DNA of 64,000 bases from Filosporella fistucella (taxonomy: Eukaryota > Ascomycota > Leotiomycetes > Helotiales). The translations under genes and the position numbers were made by a program. The notes beneath the pieces are model-generated. The model saw only the letters and a program-made list of their open reading frames with translations. It did not search any database and had not been told where the DNA came from. The stretch spans positions 496,001-560,000 of the forward strand of contig JAQJZZ010000014.1 in assembly GCA_030077755.1 (NCBI GenBank), written 5' to 3'. Below are positions 11,012 to 22,220 of the stretch, one piece after another (positions within the stretch are counted from its first letter, which is position 1; the number at the start of each line of letters is the position of its first letter).

Positions 11012-14000
11012 GTAAGACCAAACTATTAGATATTCAGCTTCTCATGGATAGTCATGTACCTGACGACAAAACACTTTGCCAAAATCATTTACCTGTTGCC
11101 GCGGAATGGAGACGCGGAAATAGGTAAATGACTGTCATAGGTGGGAATAAGCAATCCGTGGTCCTGTTGCATGTCGAGTCGTTGGTAACTTTACCGACGA
11201 ATTGGTTCTGGGTGCTCCTTGTCACGTCATATTAAGTTTTAAGATGGGGGTCAAGCGGTCTCTCCAAGGTGCTGATTGGTATCAAGCTCTCAGGACATGG
11301 CGTGACCTCAGTGGTGGCTGGATGATAGACGATAGAGGGTCTAAGAAAAAGAAAATTGTTCAAGTCAACTCAGGAGGTGAGCACTGTTTCACCCTGCTGT
11401 GTCTTTGCTCCTGAGAAAAAAGGAATACATGATTCAGTTGACTGGACGCGGACCACATCAACATTCTTGTTGCATATCTGATCGGCTACATTCAACCGGT
11501 AAGCCGAAAGAGTCTGCTCTCAGAGCATGTTTGAAAGCTTATCTGGGTTCTTATGAAGTAACACGACGAGTCTTGACGACGAGCGGCCGCACGCTGTTCA
11601 CTGCTCATGCTTCAAAGGCGTTGTCAACTTGGCACCAAAGCTCAAGAACGCACGAGTCGTGTATTTGGACTCCAAGACCTGTTTTCTTGAAAATAGCAGT
11701 AATTACTTGTGCTCTCAGTATATTTAAAATCGACTCATCATTGAAATCAGAAGTATTAGACATGTATTTGGCAGTTGAAAGAGGGGTAAGGAAGCAGAGA
11801 GCCGCAATTTAGGAAAGGATCGATGCAGTCATCCGCGATTGCAAGGGTAGGAAATGCTTCCGAGTGGTGTTCTCGTTTGTAACAGCCTGGGGTTGAACCA
11901 ATGTGAAATGGATAAAGAGGGTGGAGGTTGGAGGAATATGCAACGACACGACTCGTCTACTATTGAGACTTGCAACAAGAGAGGCACATTCACCTAATGG
12001 AGGAGGTGGTCCGTAGTTCTAGGCAGCTGTGAAGATGACTGTAAGAAGTGAAAGAACGGCGGCAGGGTTCGGAGTTGGCTAGGAAGGTGAAGAGAGTAGA
12101 GAGGATGTTCGATTTATTTGGAGAGTGACTGCATTGTATACTCAAGTATATCACAGAAAATTTCCTGTAGTGTGAAGGCTTCCTTTCTCAGGAGTTTCTT
12201 CAAATGATATGCCAAATATATATCGATTGGAGGAGAAGGAGTCACTGTTGGAACCTCACCACTGTTGCTTCATCTCTACATTACATGATCTAAGTCAGTG
12301 CAAATACAAGAATGATATTGGCTAAACACAGCTCTTGTTGCATATCTCACAACAAGGCTCGAGTCAAGAATCTCAACTCATTCCAGCATGGTGGGACCTC
12401 TCAGCCTCACAACTACCACTCATACAACACCACTCTCCACTTCCTCTTAGACGCCGAAACATAAGTCATAATTCCTTCTTCATAACATCCATTTAATTCT
12501 CTTTGTTGCACATCTGAAAATAAACCTCGAGTCGTGAAAATCACGCCACTCTGACATATGTGGAGAAACATACTCTGTAGCCTAGAAAAACACAGTCTTG
12601 GGACTTCACATCGTGTCCACAGTTCTCTGGAATGACTTGTTCAACCTTACTCGTAGCTTTTGTAGATGTGCAACATATCGGAGAAGTAGCCTGAATGGGG
12701 TTTCTTCGTGCTTGGAATGTCAAAGTAGAGGCTTGTTAGGTAGGGAATTCGGGGAGTGGTGAGACGGGTAAGAGAAAAAGCAAAATAATATTGGGGGCAA
12801 GACAGGAAAAGATTGAGTCAGAGGTTACTATCTTGCTGTACTTCTGTATAGTATTATTATCTACAAACCTACCTTTCAGTTATTATATTAATAGTATGTG
12901 AGACAATACTCACGTCTACGCTGGCATGAACATACTATACTCTCATGAATCTATCGATCATTAGTGATCATGAGAGACAAAGTGATTGCCAAGTGATTAG
13001 ATTTGCAAGACAGGCTTGTCCATTTGAACCTCCCCTGATCAGTAAGGATTCCCTTGCATCGAGGAGGCCGCCGACTGGTCTCATCCACAGTTCCTGACTC
13101 GGATATCCGGTTACTCCGCCTCGAAATTTGGATCTGATGAGTCGTGAAGGCTCGGAGGTCCTGCTGTTGTGATAAAATTGATGAAGATCAATGTGAAAAA
13201 CTCTATTTGAGACTCGTGACCCATTGAGCTGTCTTGCAACCAGGAGGTTCGTACACAGCAGTCAGATGAATCTGATATAAGGACATGCGAGCCCTCTGAA
13301 TATTGGAAAGCTGCACAAAGCGAACATTAGACCATATCATATTGATGCAATGCATGTGATACAATATACAGCTGACTCAAGAAAACGGTGTACTAGTACT
13401 ATTCAACACCCAAATCTAGCTAGATCTATACCGCCACCATACACCTGTCATGTGGCGAACGCAAACTTCTCATGTCTCTTTGACACCTGCATCATGACAG
13501 CCCCCACCCCACATCTCCCCACCTATCCGCAAATCTCTACGGGATCACCTAGTAGTTTAGCACGGCACGACTGCGGGCCGTTGTTCCCTTGAACATTATA
13601 CCGTTTCGGCATTCGCGCCGATGGCTGATACATTGACTCGGTATGTTGACTGACTCGTGCGTTACACTCGGTCACGATTATCTCACGTAAAGAGAGAAAG
13701 TTTAAGTAGCGATTTGCAACATGAATTGGAGATTCTGACGTGGCTCGGGTTCGGGTTCGAAAAGGTGCAGTTGGGAGCCGCATGGTCGCCGGTAGTTGCT
13801 GATGGTGGGAGTGGGGGATGTGGCCAGAGTCAGTGACAGCGGGATGACTCGAAAGTATCTTTTTGCGAGTTGCAACAAATATGAGGCCGAGCCAGAGAAG
13901 GCGCTATATTAGGTAAAAGAAGAGAGTTGTGGATCAAATCATGACTAGAAGTCGTTTTGTAGACTTGCAACGAAGTTGAATGCAGGACGACGGCTCGAGT

Positions 14001-14390
14001 CTTGGTCACCAAGTCATGATCCACACAGCAAGACATAGATAACAAGTGGTAAGTCAGGAGCGAGACTTTGGTGGGATCAATAGCCTGAAAGAAGTTTTCT
14101 GGACTCTATATTGTTGCTCGTTGAAGCTAGGTGGGAGTGTTGAGCAACTGCATTCTCACTTCTTATCAATCTATTTGATAGTTCATTCCCAAGGCTCCAC
14201 GGTGTTATATGCTTTCAGTAATTGCCTGTGTCTGCTATGTTGAGAATGGAATCGTAGCAGTTATCAAATCAAAATTAGATTCAGCTCTATAGGTGAAGTT
14301 CTTGGAGGATTTGCCTCACAGAGGACTTTCCTCCTAGGAGGGTGTCAACGAGATTGAATTTTCACAGATAACTTGGTGGCTTCAGCGAGA
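11012..14390. other. Gene-poor region with recurring gactcg / ttgcaac motifs
   Basis: No convincing exon was found. Short motifs of the form gactcg or ctcgag followed at variable distance by ttgcaaca recur in both orientations, for example near 11965, 12340, 12505, 13200, 13865 and 13965. The base composition is not unusually AT-rich. Confidence 0.45.
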
Positions 14391-14772
14391 TACAGACATA
14401 TACCTCCACGTTTTACAGCAGCAGAGTCAAAATCTCGAAGCGCAACAAAAATTTTAACGGTGTAGTAGGGTGGATATCGTGACTCCGTCAAGTATGCCAT
14501 GACCATATGTATGCATACCCACGTTTGGCAGCGGCAGAGTCAAAATCTCGAAGTGCAACAGAAGTCAGAAGGAGGGAGGGGAAAGTGGATTCCACTTAGG
14601 AACCCATAAGAGCAGTTGGGTACAGATATGTTGGTATGCACACATATTTGACAGCGGCAGATTCTAATATTCGAGGTGCAACAGAACCCCCGTTACAAGG
14701 AGCGATATGTGGATGTGATTCGGCAGCTTATTGCCACTTGAATCAAAGTCAAATACTCGACTTGCAACAAAG
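14391..14772 (+). repeat. Spaced direct-repeat array, units about 113-121 bases apart
   Basis: Three long units align at 14408-14450, 14521-14563 and 14642-14686. Each reads roughly acgttt-gcagc-gcagagtcaa followed by aatctcgaagtgcaacagaa. Units 1 and 2 differ at only a few positions and unit 3 is more diverged. A shorter fourth core, gtcaaatactcgacttgcaa, lies at 14748-14772. The sequence just before units 1-3 is also related (cagacatata, atgtatgcat, gttggtatgcac). The motif resembles the dispersed motifs further left. Its function is unknown. Confidence 0.6.
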
Positions 14773-15367
14773 TACAGAGTTCAAATTTCTATCCACTTAT
14801 AAACTATACCGCTTTGTGCTTTGTGAGATCTGACAGACGATTACGAACAGCTGACTCAATGCTAGTAACAAAGTTTTGCAAGTCATGATATGGTGAGCTC
14901 TTCTTATTGGATAAGCGATGGGTCAGACTTGGGACGACACAAAACTTTAGTAGCCGACGACAAACCTTATATTTGACAACGACACTCACACCGCTTGCAT
15001 TTTGGTACATGGCTGTGCCGCGTATGAGAGTTTAAGTTTGATTCCGATGAACAGTTTTCGGCAGAGGCGCCTAAAACTAAACTTGCGGTGTGCTGCCCAG
15101 TGACTGAAACAATATAAATTGGGGGCTTGAGTCAACTCATGTTATAAAAATGGAAAACTTATGTCCTGAAATAGTGTGTGCAACACTTGTGGTGTAATGA
15201 TATCAATAGGTATGATGTGTGATTTGTGCGGAACGATTATACTACTCGCATACTAGAAGCATCGAAACGAACCAACACGACAACAGATTAAACATAATAA
15301 TGAAAGCCGGGGTATAGGATCGAAGAGAAAAAGGAACAACAGACGAGAATATCGAGACCTTCATCCC
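14773..15367. other. Intergenic, no gene seen
   Basis: 3' flank of the minus-strand zinc-binding gene. A reverse-oriented copy of the nearby motif (ttttgcaagtcatgat) occurs near 14870. No exon is supported. Confidence 0.5.
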
Positions 15368-16404
15368 TCAAGAAGCAATACGCACTCTCGAGCGCTTGCT
15401 CCTCGTTTCCTCGCCAGTACAATGTCTCGAAGCCGAGCATCTCCTGACATCCGAATACTCCTTGCAACAAGACCAAATGAACCCTTCAGCGAATTTAGGA
15501 TCATCGATGTGATCCTCACAAGGGCCTTGTCGGGTCTCATCATAGTCGCCCCAGATTCCTTGTCCATCTGAGTCATCCCATAGTATTTCTTTTCCACCTG
15601 GAGCAGTATTAGTATTTTCTTCTTCATCAACAGCAGAAACCGAGAAGACATACCAGAATGAACACCACAGGCACCTCTTTTATTTTCCCCAAGAACATAC
15701 TCCTTACCGCAATACACACAAAGTCCAGATTCCTTCATTTTCCTCTTGCGACTTTCCATCTCATAACTTGCAGCTTCCTCTTCTCTCCTCTTCGCCCTTC
15801 TCAGCGCAGCCTGTTCTGCCTCCATAGTAGCAAGTTTCCTAGCACTCTCTGCTTTCTCCTCATCTTCTTCCCTCCTGTCCGGTTCCTCAGTCCTCCTCCT
15901 CTTCCTCCTGACAGCCTCACTCCTCGGGTCCGGTGCATCAGGCACTCTCTTCTCGCCACTCTCTGATTTCCTGCTGCCTGGCGCACCTTTCACCGCGAGC
16001 TCAAAAGCCGTATTCGAAGACCTGACCACCTTCCTCGCGAACCCCTCTAGAGTGTCCCTATCCCAACTTTGAAAAGCTGTATATAGACCATGTAACTTGT
16101 CATACACCACTGCGTCCTTCGATGCCCTGTCGACGGGTCTTTCTCTTTTCTTAGGCATAGCATCAATCTCTTCTATCAACGAATCTCTTTCTTCTCTTAG
16201 TGCGATATTTTCAGTTTCGAGAAATTGTATTTGTGAGGCTAAGTAGGAGAGCTGCGACTGGATGTCAGGAGGAGGAGGATAGGTTGGGCGACCCCAGGGA
16301 TCGAGGCAGATGGGGTAAGTAGCTGAGGGTGTGCACATATTGGAAGCAGGAGGGAACATCGCTGCGTTCATTTGGGGATGTGATTTTGAATCGTTGGTTG
16401 ACAT
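15368..16404 (-). CDS. Coiled-coil protein with C-terminal CHORD-like zinc-binding domain
   Basis: Model: complement(join(15368..15597,15654..16404)), 326 residues. Residues about 48-83 form a heptad-rich coiled coil (LASQIQFLETENIALREERD). A basic/acidic helix follows (RRKRRRTEEPDRREEDEE). The C-terminal domain has CVYCGKEYVLGENKRGACGV then HSGGKEILWDD, and after the splice GFIWSCCKEY and CSASRHC. The Cys/His order C-x2-C, C-x2-H, W-x-CC, C-x4-HC resembles the CHORD zinc-binding pattern. The intron has GTATGT at its donor and CTCCAG at its acceptor, and the frame opens 76 codons to the stop. Function is unknown; protein or nucleic-acid binding is plausible. Confidence 0.75.
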
Positions 16405-16760
16405 TTCGGGCGATGTGTTGCTGAAGTTACTTCTGCAGTTTGCGATTCTAGGTAAACATGGAATTTATCGCCGAGGCAACAGGGCTCAAAGGTGGCACGT
16501 GATATGTAACAACTCATGTCCTGTCATATCTCCAGGTTGTACCACACTGGTATCTCTAGGCAGCTTCTTGTGTTAGCATTTTATTGGTCGCCATGCATAA
16601 AAATAGATCATATGATGGTGAAGACCTTCTTATTTCAGCTTCTACCTGATTTTGCTACGCCTCTCCCGCATTCAAACTTCGAAACACACCGTAAAAAAAT
16701 TGACAACTCAAAACGCCCGAGGTTCTTGACACCGATGTCGTTCTCAAAATTCGAGAATGT
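16405..16760. other. Intergenic, no gene seen
   Basis: Upstream region of the zinc-binding gene and 3' flank of the next minus-strand gene. No coding signal was recognised. Confidence 0.5.
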
Positions 16761-17234
16761 CTAATCAGATGTTCCCTGACTATCAATTTGGTCTGCAGCC
16801 GACACTGAATCGTTTACCACTTGCGGTCGTTTAACAAGCACCTCCCTCCCTGCAACGAATTCTCCACTGCCAAACTTGATGGGAGGCTTGGCATTAATAT
16901 TGACACTTCGAGCTACAAGAAGATCTTCTATAATGTTTTCTTCACCAGCAGATGCCTTTTGCGTGTATATAGTCGATCGCTCGATGCCTGTGAGGACTTT
17001 TCTAAGTCGTACGTTTCGAGGAAGTGTTTCGGTCGATGCAGGTGATCTGGGTTCTCTAGGGGAAGATCGCTCAGAAATAGTTGGAACTGTGGGAGAAGAG
17101 ATACGAGCAGGTGGTTTCTATTATTGTCAACTGGAGACAGAACTTGATCTTGAGGATTGGGAACACACCGAAAATGGTAAAGAAGTTGTGCCTTGAGCAA
17201 GCAGGAAAATGGCAAAAATGTAGTGTAGGTGCAT
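16761..17234 (-). CDS. Small secreted protein, 140 residues, no recognised family
   Basis: Model: complement(join(16761..17117,17169..17234)). Exon 1 encodes MHLHYIFAIFLLAQGTTSLP, a good signal peptide. A 51-base intron (GTGTGT...TTGACAATAATAG) joins in phase 0 to an open frame of 118 codons. Mature sequence features are a Pro/Ser-rich start (PARISSPTVPTISERSSP), then VRLRKVLTGIERSTIYTQKA, NIIEDLLVARSVNINAKPP and a TAG stop. There is no cysteine. In-frame stops directly upstream of the acceptor make the splice necessary. I do not know the family. Secretion is inferred from the leader; an effector or cell-wall role would be speculation. Confidence 0.55.
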
Positions 17235-17844
17235 TTTTACAGGCAAAAATTAGGGGCGGATGTTTAAAGTTCAAGGGAAAAGGATTGGAAGGGAAGAGGT
17301 AATAATCATAAATGGGTTGTAGCACAATCTCTTGTGATCCCAACTCAGCTCTTCGTATTTCAGCTTCGACGGCGTCATATGACGTGAGTGAGGTGTGTAA
17401 CTTCAGCGACGTTACCAGTACCACGCCGGAGGAGCCCCTTCTAATAATAGGAAAGAGAAAAGAATGAAAAATCAGCAAAAGGTTTCAACGCAAGGCATTC
17501 TGATAATGAGTATCTGGCGTATGACAGCGCAGTATAGAAGAAACTTGGAGCTACAGCCCTTGGACATCTATCGGCAGCTAGAAATTAGATGTTGCTCATT
17601 GTGACAAATCCTTGAGAAGCAAACCACCATGGGTACAAAATCCATGTGAAATTATGGCTTGGGGAGAGTACATACCACGTTTATCAGAGGCTAGCCGTTG
17701 AGTGTCACAAAATTGCGCGCTCACCGACATTGCCGATAATCCCCTAATACATAACAAGATGAAATGCTTCTTGAAATATGTGCCAGGGCCATGAGTGGAC
17801 AATAAGCGGCAGGATCTGACTTCAACTATCCAAAGCGGATAACA
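17235..17844. other. Intergenic, no gene seen
   Basis: Spacer between two minus-strand secreted-protein candidates; presumably the promoter of the downstream one. No exon is supported. Confidence 0.5.
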
Positions 17845-18470
17845 TCATATACGCAAAGAAGACTTTGCAATCAGGTCGACTGGGAAATTCACAGCCGACT
17901 CGGGCGTCATCGCGGTACCTGACTGGCAGTGATGTGGGGCGATGAAGATGGTTCGAGGTGGGATGCGTCGATAGCTGCACATTTGAAGCAGCCATTTCAC
18001 ATCATACTCACAATCACCCTGTGCTTGCAGTGTCTGCATTGACAATGGTCAGAGAAAGACGCCATGGCTTGGCCGGCCCTCCTTTTCCCCTCACTTGAGA
18101 GATAGTGACTATCATGCACTGCATCTGATAAGATGCCCAGCAAATGTCCTTGGAACCATTTTGCAATGGCCCTTCAACGTCAGACTCCAGACTGTCCATT
18201 GAGCTGGGAGCTCATCCGCTCCGTATCACAGAAGATGTACCGAAGTATCATACCGAAGCCTCCACGACAGCTCCGATCCCGATAGCAAGGACGCACTGCA
18301 GCAGCGCCGCATGTATGCTTCGCACGGACAATGTCTGAGCATACCCTCTTCTGGCAGTCTATCCATTGGCAATGTTCCTGCATAAATATGCAACAACAAG
18401 CGCAACTTTGTGCTAAGGCGCAGTCTGCAAAGACTGCCGCAAAAAGCAAGAGCCCCGAGATGAATAACAT
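17845..18470 (-). CDS. Candidate cysteine-rich small secreted protein
   Basis: Model: complement(join(17845..18033,18095..18210,18254..18470)), 173 residues. The leader MLFISGLLLFAAVFADCALA is followed by SCACCCIFMQEHCQWIDCQK, then VCSDIVRAKHTC, PCYRDRSC, DICWASYQMQC, GDCEYDV, QMC and HHC. That is about 15 cysteines in the mature chain, which suggests disulphide folding outside the cell. The second intron (GTGAGG...AATGCAG) is convincing. The first, at 43 bases with acceptor GATGAG, is short and less certain; without it the protein would end after 96 residues. No named family was recognised. Effector-like proteins look like this, but that is inference. Confidence 0.42.
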
Positions 18471-21400
18471 GAAAAGTGAAAATCTAGGGATGTCTACTTC
18501 AACTCTGGTAACGAATAAGACTTGGTGTTCAATTGGAGCAGGGGAAGAATGTGGCGGGCTGAAATACCCCAACTCCCCAAGAATTCGAGAACTTTGCAAT
18601 ATGGAAAAGTTCGCGCTATTCTTGAACCTCGATCCTTGAGGCTTGGAAGGTAGTTGGGGATTGGAATCCTCTGACAATGCCTTGGGATCAGCACAGTGCA
18701 TGAATCGCCTTCGTGGGCCTCGTGGGAGGAAGGGACGAACTTCAAGACTGATTTAGGTTGCGCAATCAATCTGTCGGGCTCTCAGACTATGGCGCCGAAA
18801 GCGTGGAAAACAAAACACATTGAAAGTTTGAATATTAATCGAAACAGTCAGATGCCCAGAGTGAGACATCTTAAGTTTGGAACCGATCGTGTCACTTTAA
18901 TGATCGTTGCTCACTCGCTGGCTTCTGTTGGCGGTGTGATTGATGGTGGAGTGCCGAGCGTTATCATTTGAATGTGCAGATTTTTACGAGACACCTCGCT
19001 TGGATTGTAGGGTGATGGAGGCGGGGTAAAGATGTCAAGAAAGTCGCTCGTTCTTAAGATTCGTCGAGACTGAGGCAGCTTTGTACCTATCTGTGACACA
19101 TTGAGTTCCGTCGTGCGGGAGGCTTCAGCGTTAGCCCGTAAAAAGAAAAGAGAAATCGGGGAGTTTTTGGAGCATTGGCTGCCTCCGAGCCTTCACTCCA
19201 CAAGCCCTCAGCCTGATCGAGGTACTGTACTTCTTCGAAGCGACGTAAACTTTTCTCGAGTACACCTTGTGAGTGCATAAATTCAGAGATACCTGACAGG
19301 TGACCACGACCCAGCCACCTGGATGCCTCTTAGGAATGTGGAAGAGACAGATTCCGAGTGGATTGCAAGCCTGAATGGGGTACATTTGAAGTTGAATAAC
19401 TGCGCTCATCGAGTCCAGGCCCTGTTAAGTTTACCTTGGCTGCTTGGGGTATCATGTGGGCCTGGGGTCCCCAGAGCCACGTTGACTTGAGGTTGCAAGG
19501 TTCTCCTTTCTCGTGCCGTCAGCGAGGACATCATTGGGAAGGCGACCGGGCCAGAAATCCACGAATAATCAGTGCCTGGAGAGCTCCTTGCACTCCAACA
19601 GAATCTCGGGGGTTGGACTTGGTGTCCATGTTATCGTCAAGCTCTCGAAAAATCGAAGGCAGACAGAACTGCTAGAATATTTGTATGACCTGCTTACTTT
19701 CCCAACCACAACCAGGGTTTTGAGAGCTTGGGAAAGTCAAATTTACAGCGTACAACTCATAACTCCAATCTTGTGATCGGAGATTGTAGCCCATTCCATC
19801 ACAGGAGCATTCTTTCCGAACGAGCCGAGAGCCTCGCCGTAAACCAACTTTGACAAGCCGTACTGTACCGTCGGCTACAATTTCTGGTTCTGAGCGGATA
19901 TTGGGGACTCCATTTTCGCATAATGGATTCCAGCCCTTCTAGTAAATATTCTCTTCAGAAGTAAGGTAATACTCATACTTACGCAGCGCTCGGAATATCA
20001 AATATCGAAGCGGGAAAGCGGATTTCGCAATGGCTGGAATATCCTGCTGCGTTTGATACGGACCGCTCCGCTGTCAATGTTTGACCCGCTGCCATTTGTG
20101 AATCCGGCAACGTGATTGTCCTGCAGCAACCCAAATTGTGACCAAGGCGCAAGCTGACTCTGGCGGGAATACTGTACCTACCAGTGTTTGAAGTTACTGA
20201 TACGCTGATACGCCACAAGACTTCGGTTCCTCTTACAACTCTGACATGAGATAACGTTCCTCTGTGGCCAAGTTAAGTCAAGGTTGATAACGACCCATAG
20301 ATAATTGGTTATCTCGTAAATTCCAGGTACAGGGTGGGCACAGCTGAGTTGTTCAATAGTGGATTGCTTTTACACAGACGATGTACTTGTACCTAGCTTT
20401 GCCATGCTGAGTCAATTCACATCCTCCGTTTATTGAGCTATATTTTCCCTATTTCCTGATGGGTGGGTAATTACCATATATCCTCTAATAGGAGTTGTCA
20501 GTCCTTCCGTCAAAGTTCGTGAGAGTCTTCTAACTTTTAGCACTCCGAAGTAGATGGACATCCAGTACGGAGTATGTGGTATGCTTCTGCTTGGTACCTA
20601 ACACCAATGTACCAATTTTATGGTTAACGTAAACACCCTGGCTTGAGGTCTTGCGGGGTTCCAGGGCAAGGGGTTGACAGCTGGTTGTTGCCGGGCTTCT
20701 GATGATCAGTGTCCGTGCTGATAGAATTTTGTTTCAGAGGTTTAGACCAAGAACTACGACTTCTTGTCAACAATTGGTAATCTACCATCGTGAAGTCGAT
20801 TCGAAAAAGCTGTATGAACGTATTGCGTAGGTGATCTGCGCAGCATGGCAGCTGCCGTTGAACCAATATTCTTTTTTATCCCCTTTCGTTCAATTTTTTC
20901 CATCAAGCACTGCACACGAAGAGGGAGCACCTGCGGGCACAAAGAACTGAATTTTTGCCAGCTGGAAAGCGCAATCTGCATGGTCAGATGTAACACACCA
21001 ACACCGATGGCTGTGTAGCTTTGCACAATGTGCATGCATCAACAGCGAAGTCCAGCGCAATCACACTTCTCCTCCAGCATAAATGTTCAATCCACCTTAC
21101 CGTCCTCGGATGATGCCCGATGCAGGTAGGGCAAGATCCGAGGATGGTAAGATCTGACCTAGTGTAGGCAAGGACACCCTCCCGTTGCAAGCGTCGTGGG
21201 AGGAACCATCGCATTATTCCATGCTAAGGTTTGGCACCTGGTCAGTCATAATCTGGCCATCTGGGCGTCTTGGAATTACCTTTCTGTGCCGTCCTTCGGT
21301 GTGGCTGCCAGTAGTATTGCCCTATCGCACTCCCTCCCGACTAGAGTACATTTTCCCAATTCCTTACCCCATCTTCATAGCATCCATCCCTGAAATTATG

Positions 21401-22220
21401 TTTGATGTGTCTGGGGTGTTCAAGATGCAAGTGCATGTCTCTTCTCCGTAGCATGTCTCTCGGAGGGTTCCTTTCTGGAAACAAGGAATTGTGCCGCCAA
21501 GTGCTGACTCCGTTGGAGAGCTCCTCCTCCATCACCAGAACAAAAGCGGTGTTGCTGCCCTTTTTGATCTTCATTGTCAAAGCTTCTGATCGTCATCCCA
21601 TGTTGTTCTCGTCCCAGAGAGGAAACGCAGGTTCTGTGTGCCGAAATGCAGGTAGCCTCGGTGCTGATTACACCAGATCTTTGACAGAAATAGTCCAAAC
21701 CCCCATCGTTGTCCCCAGGAACTGCAAGTCATTCTTTCCTGCAACCAACCAGTCGACATATTGTGGGGATTTGGGTTTATCGTCCTTTATTTGGTCTTGT
21801 TGTTCTCCAAATCAACCTTTTTGACGTCTGTTTATTCCTGTTGTGAACGTTGTTGTCGTCGGCGCTTAAGGCTGTGGAAGCACGAAAGCGGATCCAAGTC
21901 CTCGCCGCGAATCGACAGACCTCAATGACGACGGACCGATAAGGTCGCATCTCCCGCCTTCAGTTCCATTAGCAAAAAGTTATATCACGACCTGTGAGAA
22001 TATAAGACTTGAATTCGCCTTTGATATAATTCAGTCACGGGGTCCTCTCACTGTCGATATCACTCCAGTCAATTTGATCTCTCATGGGGCAAAACCTTTC
22101 AACGTCACCTTAACAAAATTCATCGCGGGCGGCAACCGTCTATCCTAAGCCGGTCTTGCAACGACAAGACTCGATTATATTTGTCAAGTCTTTCTGCTAC
22201 GCGTATAAACAACCGCAGAA
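18471..22220. other. Long intergenic region, no gene seen
   Basis: About 3.7 kb without a supportable exon. Open frames here are short, lack conserved motifs and do not join by good splice sites. A motif related to the 11-15 kb repeats (gtcttgcaacgacaagactc) lies near 22155, just before the receptor gene. Confidence 0.5.

Noticed and set aside
11399..11812. 137-codon open frame in the motif-rich gene-poor region
   Set aside because: Contains the dispersed gactcg/ttgcaaca motif itself and no recognisable domain; kept only as a possible part of a relic gene.
14391..14772. CRISPR-like array
   Set aside because: Units are few, diverged and about 115 bases apart with related spacers, and the genome is eukaryotic.
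17071..17478. Minus-strand open frame overlapping the small secreted protein
   Set aside because: It runs through the supported intron and leader exon in another frame and lacks recognisable features.
18471..18701. Longer N-terminal extension of the cysteine-rich protein
   Set aside because: The ATG at 18470 begins directly with a signal peptide; the upstream codons have no matching character.
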